A DNA stretch of 21,693 bases, taken from positions 1-21,693 of the forward strand of contig JAQVUQ010000004.1 in NCBI GenBank assembly GCA_028699365.1, read 5' to 3'. The notes beneath the pieces are model-generated. The model searched no databases and was not told the DNA's origin. It saw nothing but the letters and a program-made list of their open reading frames with translations. Below are positions 16,023-21,693 of the stretch, piece after piece. Source of the stretch: UBA5359 sp028699365 [NCBI: bacterium] (GTDB lineage: Bacteria > UBP13 > UBA5359). Both the position numbers and the translations under genes were made by a program. Numbering within the stretch: position 1 is the stretch's first letter; the number at the start of each line of letters is the position of its first letter.

Positions 16023-16307
16023 ATGAAAAAGTGGCTACTGTCGGTGTTTATGCTTCTTCTGGCGCAGTCTCCGGCGCAAGCGGGGCAGGCGGAGGAGACC
16101 AAGTGGTGGCAATACTCCTATGAAGGCAACGTTCTGCCGGATCAGTCCGATCCTAAATGGGTGTTGACGGAGCCTCGGGTCAAGGCCGGCATGTCTCTGT
16201 CCAATACGGTCAGCGATGGGATCCTGACCATGTCGTATCAGGGAAACGAGGTGCTCAATCACTACAGGGTTGCCTACCTGGGAAGTCCTATATGGATCAC
16301 CAATTAA
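16023..16307 (+). CDS. Small secreted protein, LamG/concanavalin-like N-terminal fragment
   Basis: I choose ATG 16023 because GGGAG (16011-16015) is 7 bases upstream; ATG 16008 has no ribosome site. The 94-residue protein has a signal peptide (KKWLLSVFMLLLAQSPAQA). Its mature part (WWQYSYEGNVLPDQSDPKW, then SDGILTMSYQGNE and ending at PIWITN) resembles the first strands of the LamG/concanavalin-type jelly-roll domains of secreted sugar-binding proteins, which normally run to about 180-200 residues. Only about the first 70 residues are present. It is either a truncated relic or a genuine minimal protein. The next gene's AGGAGG begins 2 bases after the stop, so the two are probably translated from one mRNA. 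Confidence 0.6.
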   Translation: MKKWLLSVFMLLLAQSPAQAGQAEETKWWQYSYEGNVLPDQSDPKWVLTEPRVKAGMSLSNTVSDGILTMSYQGNEVLNHYRVAYLGSPIWITN

Positions 16308-16322
16308 CAGGAGGAAATTACA

Positions 16323-19300
16323 ATGAACAGTATCAAGAATATTTTGCCGGCATGGCTGGTGATCACCGTTTTCATCTGCACTTTAAGCACCGGCACAGCC
16401 CGGGCGCAGGACAGCGGAGCGGATGACGGCGTGCAGCGTGCCAGGCATCTGTTCGATAACTGGGATCGCTGGCCGGCTATAGCCGTGCCGCAGACGGATA
16501 ACCCGCCGCAGATAGACGGCAAGGTAGGAGACGCAGAGTGGCGCAAGGCCGGTATGTTTACCGGTCTGATCTCCTATCAGGGCCATGCAATGCAGGTAAT
16601 GCCGTCGCAGATATACCTGACGTATACCAAAGATGCCCTGTATATCGCCTACAAGTTCACCCGGCAAAAGGATGCCGTATTCAAGCGCGGCTCAACAGGA
16701 CCTGTGCTTTCACCCAGGATCGTCAATAAAGAGGACGGGGTGGAGATGTCGCTGTCTATGGATACCGCTTCAGCCGCCCTGCTCAATATATACGGCAATT
16801 CCTCCAGCGGTTACAGCAGCACAGCTGTTATTAAAGGCAGTTACCGCAGTTGCTCGGAGTCGGAGTATCAGTATGAATATGAATCCAGCCTCAATGGCCG
16901 GGGATTCGAAGGGGAAATAAGAATCCCGGTAGAAGAGCTGACTAAGTTTCTGACGGATAACAAGTTGTCATTGACACCTCTGGCCCCCGGCAACGTATGG
17001 CGGTTCAATCCCATGCGCAGCGATATATTCCCCAAAGAGATTGCCGACTGGTCGCTGATGTGGGGAACGTTTTACGATCCTGACCGGGCGGGCAAGCTGA
17101 TGCTCCAGGACGGCGCCAGGGCGGTGAGAGTAGAGACGCTCGGATCACTGAGCGAAGAGAATATAGGAGTCAGCGGCACGGTCGATAACGGCGGCAAAGC
17201 TGCCATGAACTGCGAGCTGGAGTATGAGATCTACCAGTCCACTCTGGATGTAGTCAAGAACAAGATCGATCTTATAGGAGCCTGGGATATCATCAATCGG
17301 TATAAAAAGGAAGGGCCCAACCTGTCCGGATTAGCTCAGCAGGAGCAGATGGGAGAGGTAGGCTGGCTGGGAAAGATAGGCAAAGCCTATAAGCTGGTCA
17401 AACAGGACCGAGTAACATTTAAAGTGGAAGCGGGCCAATCCAAGGCGTTTATGGCGGCGTATGCCGCCAGGAAGGGCCAGTTTGTCATAGCCTACCGCAT
17501 AAAAGAAGACGGCAAAGCGGTGCTTGCGTCTCAGGTCATGCCCTATGAAAAGAAAGCCGGCCTGGATTTGACGGTCAGCAAGAGGTTCCTGACCGTCGGT
17601 GGTATAGTTGTTTCCGCCGATATACAGGGACTGCAGGGAGTAAAAGCAGGCGACAGGCTGGACTTTGCCGTAAAAGAAGCCGGCAAGGATAAAGTCCTCA
17701 AATCATGGAGCCGGATTGTGGAAAAAGTCGATGACCCCCTTACCGAATCGGTCGTTATGTCGGATATGCCGGAAGGCAATTACAGGCTTGAAGCCAAAGC
17801 CACATCATCAGACGGCACCGTGCTGGCTAAAGAGAGCGTAGATTTCAATAAGCCGTCCAACCCTTCATGGTGGAAGAACAGGATAGGGTATACCGAGCAG
17901 GTGCCCGCACCCTGGACACCGGTAAAAGCAAGTCTTAAGAAGACGGAAGTATGGGGCAGATCCATAGAGTGGGGCAAAGGACAGTTCTTCCCCGAGAAGA
18001 TCACCAGCCGGGGACAGGAACTGCTGGCGGCACCTATATCTATGGACCTGAGCGCAGGCGGCAAGAAGCTGAATTGGAAGAGAGTATCCTTCAAGTTAGT
18101 AAAGTCCACGCCCAGGGAAGCGGTATATGAAGGCAAATACAGAAGCGGCAATACCAGTCTGACGCTAAAGAGCACTATAGCCTATGACGGGCTGATCAGA
18201 TTCGACGCCACCATATCCGGCAAGGATAAGGCGGACAGCCTTACCTTCCGTATGCCCATGAGCAAGGAAGCCGCCGCCTATTATGCGGGAAAATGCTTCG
18301 GCACCGGAATTACCACCCACGACGTCAATCATAAGGCCGGCAAGGTGGAGGAGTATAAGCAGGCAGTGCCTGCAGAGTGGCTGCCGTTTACCAGCCTGTT
18401 CTGGCTGGGCAACGGAGACGTGGGCGTGCAATGGATATGCGAGGAAGACAAGTATTGGAGCAACAAGTCCAGGGATAAGGTTATGAGACTGGTGCCGGAA
18501 GCGGATAAGGTAACGCTGGAAGTCGGCTTTATCGATCAGCCCACCTCACTGGAGAAGCCCAGGACCATAACCTTTGCCTTGATGCCCGCTCCGGTAAAGG
18601 ATATAGGCCCCTACCTGGATTACAACCTCAATACCGCCTTCGGGGTTCGGGCTGCCGGACCTGAAAGAATCAATGTGAAGAGATACGAGGAATATCTGGA
18701 ATGGGCTAAAAAGAGCGGGCTGACTCATTTATTGTTCGGAGGCTTTGGAGCACCTTTCCATGCCGATGTCTGGGTCAGGGGCCATAACCGCAATAACTTC
18801 AAGGAAACGGTGGATATTGCCCACAAGCACGGCATAAAGCTGTTCTACTACGGCTGCTGGGGCTACGATGTAAACGGTGATGAAGCAGCCGATTTCAAGG
18901 ATGACATGGTAAAGCAGCCGTTATACATGTGCTTCCCGGACACCTACTGGTATAACCCGGAGGGCCCCTGGGTGGATTTCTATATGGCAGGGTTGCAGTC
19001 CAGTATGAACGAATACAAATATGATGGATTATATATCGACAGTATGGCAAACTCGCCTCTGATCTTTGATCCGGCAACTGATACGGGCTATGTGGATGAG
19101 GATGGAAAGCAGCACGGTAAATGGCCGCACTTTGCCTTGCGCCAATGGGCCGAACGGATGTATGTCTTCATGCATGTTACCGGCAGGAAGGATGGTATAG
19201 TTGTCCATCACGAGTCAGGCATACCGGATCTGGCGATAGTATCCTTTGCGGACATCCGTACCGGCGGGGAAGATGCCCCGGATAAGGATAATCTCAGAGA

Positions 19301-19889
19301 GTCTTTCCCTCTGGATTACTATATTTCCAAGAGCAACGAGCGCCAGTACGGCATACCGTTCCATACCCTGTTCTACAACTATTGGAACAGGTCCTTGAAA
19401 GAGAATCAGGCGCTCAGCGTAACTCTGCTCTTAGGACAAACTATAAACAGAAGTGCAGGTACTAATATATATAGACAGCCTTATGGATACGAACAGTTAG
19501 GTTATGAACCTGAGCGATCCGATTATGAATTGATGTCTACTCCGCATATAGCCATACTGAACCTCATGAAGAGCTTCGGCATACGCCAGGCAGAGTGGCT
19601 GCCGTACTGGAGGAACGGGGAGTATATCAAGCTGGAGCCCGGTCATCTCAAGTCCGGCATGTATCTCCATGAAGGCAGAAAAGCGCTGATAGTAGTATCA
19701 AACCTGAACAAGGAGCCGGTAAACGGAGCCGCGGTAACGCTCAATCTGGATAAAATGAAGTTTACAGGTAAGAGTATCAAGGTCACCGATGCTCTGTTGA
19801 AAACACCGGTATCCATAGAGAACGGCAGGATCAAGCTGGATATGGAAAGTGAGCGATACCGCCTGCTTCTAATAGAAGCGTCACCTTAG
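16323..19889 (+). CDS. Large secreted glycoside hydrolase-like protein (CBM9-like + DUF6067/GH123-like)
   Basis: AGGAGG (16309-16314) lies 8 bases before ATG 16323. The 1188-residue protein begins with a signal peptide (cut after TGTARA). It then has a CBM9/DOMON-like sugar-binding domain (about 55-262: PPQIDGKVGDAEWRKA to ADWSLMWGTFYDPDRAGKLML), beta domains (about 275-510) and a DUF6067-like region from about 513 (VPAPWTPV, EVWGRSIEWG, FFPEKITSRGQELLAAP). A TIM barrel (about 785-1090) and a C-terminal beta domain follow. The barrel strand YDGLYIDSM places Asp906 where clan-D alpha-galactosidase-type enzymes keep their nucleophile. The family and substrate are uncertain; a secreted exo-acting glycosidase is the best inference. 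It is the central enzyme of the cassette downstream of the regulator. Confidence 0.82.
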   Translation: MNSIKNILPAWLVITVFICTLSTGTARAQDSGADDGVQRARHLFDNWDRWPAIAVPQTDNPPQIDGKVGDAEWRKAGMFTGLISYQGHAMQVMPSQIYLTYTKDALYIAYKFTRQKDAVFKRGSTGPVLSPRIVNKEDGVEMSLSMDTASAALLNIYGNSSSGYSSTAVIKGSYRSCSESEYQYEYESSLNGRGFEGEIRIPVEELTKFLTDNKLSLTPLAPGNVWRFNPMRSDIFPKEIADWSLMWGTFYDPDRAGKLMLQDGARAVRVETLGSLSEENIGVSGTVDNGGKAAMNCELEYEIYQSTLDVVKNKIDLIGAWDIINRYKKEGPNLSGLAQQEQMGEVGWLGKIGKAYKLVKQDRVTFKVEAGQSKAFMAAYAARKGQFVIAYRIKEDGKAVLASQVMPYEKKAGLDLTVSKRFLTVGGIVVSADIQGLQGVKAGDRLDFAVKEAGKDKVLKSWSRIVEKVDDPLTESVVMSDMPEGNYRLEAKATSSDGTVLAKESVDFNKPSNPSWWKNRIGYTEQVPAPWTPVKASLKKTEVWGRSIEWGKGQFFPEKITSRGQELLAAPISMDLSAGGKKLNWKRVSFKLVKSTPREAVYEGKYRSGNTSLTLKSTIAYDGLIRFDATISGKDKADSLTFRMPMSKEAAAYYAGKCFGTGITTHDVNHKAGKVEEYKQAVPAEWLPFTSLFWLGNGDVGVQWICEEDKYWSNKSRDKVMRLVPEADKVTLEVGFIDQPTSLEKPRTITFALMPAPVKDIGPYLDYNLNTAFGVRAAGPERINVKRYEEYLEWAKKSGLTHLLFGGFGAPFHADVWVRGHNRNNFKETVDIAHKHGIKLFYYGCWGYDVNGDEAADFKDDMVKQPLYMCFPDTYWYNPEGPWVDFYMAGLQSSMNEYKYDGLYIDSMANSPLIFDPATDTGYVDEDGKQHGKWPHFALRQWAERMYVFMHVTGRKDGIVVHHESGIPDLAIVSFADIRTGGEDAPDKDNLRESFPLDYYISKSNERQYGIPFHTLFYNYWNRSLKENQALSVTLLLGQTINRSAGTNIYRQPYGYEQLGYEPERSDYELMSTPHIAILNLMKSFGIRQAEWLPYWRNGEYIKLEPGHLKSGMYLHEGRKALIVVSNLNKEPVNGAAVTLNLDKMKFTGKSIKVTDALLKTPVSIENGRIKLDMESERYRLLLIEASP

Positions 19890-19894
19890 AAGAT

Positions 19895-19919
19895 CTACCG
19901 TTACGGAAGTGACGGTTAG
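19895..19919 (+). other. Intercistronic stem-loop with GGAA tetraloop
   Basis: CTACCGTTAC (19895-19904) and GTGACGGTTAG (19909-19919) form a 10-bp stem with one bulged base and one G-U pair, closed by the GNRA-type loop GGAA (19905-19908). It begins 5 bases after the hydrolase stop. No T-run follows, so it is more likely an mRNA-stabilising or processing element than a terminator. Confidence 0.45.
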
Positions 19920-19944
19920 CTGAAGTAACGAGGAGGAAGGTAAA

Positions 19945-20979
19945 ATGTCTACCGGACAAAATTACAAAGTAGCAGTAATAGGATTGAACATGGGACATGC
20001 CTGGGCCAGGGCTGCCTGCGATCTGCCCAACACTGAGTTAGTGCTGGCCTATGACAAATATTACAGCGAGAACAAGGAACTGGAGAAAGCATTCTATGAA
20101 GAGAAGAACATCAGACTGGCCGTATCGGAAGAAGAGGTATACCAGTCGGATGCGGATATCATAGTGGTAGCCACTCCCGATCACTTCCATACCGAGCAGA
20201 GCATCAAGGCCATGGCAGCGGGCAAGCATGTAGCTTGTGAAAAACCGCTGGCGCCGACGGTAGCGGAGTGCCGTAAGATTATAGCTGCGGTAAAGGAATA
20301 CGACCGCTTCTTCATGACCGGTCAGGTGGGGCGCTACGCACCCGGCTTCCGTGCGGCCAAATTGCTGCTGGAGTCCGGCAGAATAGGAGAGCTGGTATAC
20401 ATAGAAAGCGAATATGCGCACGATTATTCACTGTGCCCCGGTTTCCATAACTGGCGCAGTGATCCCGCCATAAAGAGGCAGGGTTTCCTGGGCGGAGGCT
20501 GCCATGCCCTGGACCTGGTACGCTGGATGGCCGGAGACCCTCTGGAGGTATTCGCCTATATGAATCACAAACACTTACCGGACTGGCCCGCCCCCGATAC
20601 AGGAGTGGCCGTTGCCAAGTTCCCCAATGATGTGATAGGCCGTGTTTTCGCTTCCATAGGGGTGAAGCGTCCATACACCATGAGGACAGTGTTGAACGGA
20701 ACAAAAGGCACCATCATCTGCGACAATACCAGCCCATATATAGAGATCTGCGAAGAGCCGGTATATACCGCTTCCAAAAGTCTGGAGTTCTCCAGGATCC
20801 CGGTTATGATAGCCAATCATAACGTGCGGCACGAGTTGGAAGACTTCGTTTCCTATATCGATAAGAACGAACAATGCCCCACCGATGTCTACCAGGGAAC
20901 CCGTACCGTAGCCTTTGCCGAGGCAGCCATCAATTCCGCTGCCACCGGAATGCCGATAAGTTGCGTCTGTGAATTCTGA
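19945..20979 (+). CDS. Gfo/Idh/MocA family oxidoreductase
   Basis: GAGGAGGAAGG lies just upstream of ATG 19945. The 344-residue cytoplasmic protein has an N-terminal Rossmann fold (VAVIGLNMGHAWA, Gly13-Gly17), the family hallmark CEKPLAPT with Lys100, and the second-domain motif GGGCHALDLVRW with His187 and Asp190 near the sugar-binding site. These enzymes oxidise or reduce sugar alcohols or sugars with NAD(P). The exact substrate is not readable. The loop GLNMGHAW differs from the common GxGxxG but is seen in members acting within glycan loci. The next gene starts 18 bp after its stop, which points to one operon. Confidence 0.93.
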   Translation: MSTGQNYKVAVIGLNMGHAWARAACDLPNTELVLAYDKYYSENKELEKAFYEEKNIRLAVSEEEVYQSDADIIVVATPDHFHTEQSIKAMAAGKHVACEKPLAPTVAECRKIIAAVKEYDRFFMTGQVGRYAPGFRAAKLLLESGRIGELVYIESEYAHDYSLCPGFHNWRSDPAIKRQGFLGGGCHALDLVRWMAGDPLEVFAYMNHKHLPDWPAPDTGVAVAKFPNDVIGRVFASIGVKRPYTMRTVLNGTKGTIICDNTSPYIEICEEPVYTASKSLEFSRIPVMIANHNVRHELEDFVSYIDKNEQCPTDVYQGTRTVAFAEAAINSAATGMPISCVCEF

Positions 20980-20997
20980 TCAAGGAGAGCTTGACTG

Positions 20998-21693
20998 ATG
21001 AAAGTAGGATTTGCCTCTCAGGACATCACCCCCGCCATAGGCATGGAGAGAGCCGCCGATTATATGAAGACGTATATCGACGGCATAGCCACCCCATTAT
21101 GCGTGCGGGCCGCTGTTTTTGATAGCGATAAGACCAGGATCGCCCTGGTGGGAGTTGACTGCTGTGTGATACTTAAGTCAGCAGTTCAAGCAGCCTTACA
21201 GAGAGCCGAAGAGATGTACGGCTTGAGGTTCGACTCATCGATCATAGCCGCGACCCATACCCATAGCGGAGCCGTGCTCTCTCCATTCTTCGACAACAGC
21301 CTGCTCGATGGCGCACCGGATGAATTGCGTGACTTTGTGCTCAAGCACAGCCCGCAACCGCACCCCCTTTACCTGGAATGGTGCATCAGCCGGATAGCCT
21401 CAGCACTGCAGATGGCCGATCGGAACAAAGAAGAGGCCCTGATCTCTACCGGTACAGGCATAGAGTCCGGCAGAACGTTCAACCGCAGGTTCATTGTCAA
21501 AGGCGGGCGCACGGTCACACATCCGGGGAAGATGCACCCGGATATTATCAAGCCGGCCGGACCTGTAGATCCCGCCGTGGGAGTCATCTCCGCCTGGCGG
21601 CCGGATGGGACCATGCTGGGCTGTATAGTGAATTACAGTTGTCATGCCACCTGTGACAGCGGTCTTAAAGCGCATGGAGATTGGCCGTATTAT
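20998..21693 (+). CDS. Neutral/alkaline ceramidase-like hydrolase N-terminal region, 3'-truncated by window edge
   Basis: ATG 20998 has AAGGAG at 20982-20987, 10 bases away, and the frame stays open to the window end (232 codons). The opening VGFASQDITPAIG, the zinc-type loop AATHTHSGAVLSP and the NYSCHATC segment match the N-terminal domain of the neutral/non-lysosomal ceramidase family. Many bacterial members lie in polysaccharide loci and have unknown, non-ceramide substrates. No signal peptide is seen, unlike true secreted ceramidases. The nucleophile Ser region would lie beyond the window, so activity cannot be judged. Confidence 0.85.
   Translation, partial: MKVGFASQDITPAIGMERAADYMKTYIDGIATPLCVRAAVFDSDKTRIALVGVDCCVILKSAVQAALQRAEEMYGLRFDSSIIAATHTHSGAVLSPFFDNSLLDGAPDELRDFVLKHSPQPHPLYLEWCISRIASALQMADRNKEEALISTGTGIESGRTFNRRFIVKGGRTVTHPGKMHPDIIKPAGPVDPAVGVISAWRPDGTMLGCIVNYSCHATCDSGLKAHGDWPYY

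Noticed and set aside
1-21693. tRNA, rRNA, CRISPR or riboswitch elements
   Set aside because: I scanned the gaps for T-arm-like GTTCGA patterns, spaced repeats and known riboswitch cores by eye and saw none. A covariance-model search would be needed to exclude them fully.

Overview
The window is about 21.7 kb of bacterial DNA in which every supported gene lies on the + strand. Most genes have clear AAGGAG-type ribosome sites. Lineage: I infer an Armatimonadota-like bacterium with moderate confidence. The main support is a DUF1559-type pseudopilin that carries the [12 protein letters not shown] plus SNLKQIGLA plus YVEDYDE signature typical of that phylum, together with a copper-amine-oxidase 'stalk' domain protein and a high density of unusual carbohydrate-active genes. 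The coding style is Gram-positive-like, but no gene here is a decisive phylogenetic marker.

Region 1 (1-7927) is a compact run of genes around carbohydrate metabolism. It holds the end of a multidomain TIM-barrel glycoside hydrolase (cut by the window start), a DUF4838 protein, a six-repeat beta-propeller, a uroporphyrinogen-decarboxylase-superfamily (UROD) protein and a GH4 NAD/metal-dependent glycosidase with the CHEV active-site motif known from alpha-galacturonidases. The last four lack signal peptides, so they should act in the cytoplasm on imported oligosaccharides or their products.

Region 2 (7928-12123) is a GH38 alpha-mannosidase gene between two broken pieces of a phosphoenolpyruvate synthase gene (ppsA). 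The two pieces share a gap-free 108-bp stretch (97/108 identical by eye), which forms a direct repeat around the mannosidase.

Region 3 (12124-13955) looks like ordinary chromosome backbone: a secreted stalk-domain protein and an endonuclease III-like DNA glycosylase with all key residues. Sample lines of this block are visibly richer in G+C than the sugar genes around it.

Region 4 (14041-21693) looks like a regulated extracellular glycan cassette. A GntR/LacI hybrid repressor is probably read from a leaderless mRNA, with its -10 box inside a perfect palindrome. It is followed by the DUF1559 pseudopilin, a tiny secreted LamG-like fragment, a 1188-residue secreted glycoside hydrolase of DUF6067/GH123-like type, a Gfo/Idh/MocA oxidoreductase and the start of a neutral-ceramidase-like hydrolase (cut by the window end).

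No tRNA, rRNA, CRISPR array, transposase or classical intrinsic terminator was recognised. The most interesting points are the duplicated ppsA remnants around GH38, the leaderless regulator, the CHEV-type GH4 with an atypical UROD-like partner, and the pseudopilin and secreted hydrolase cassette.
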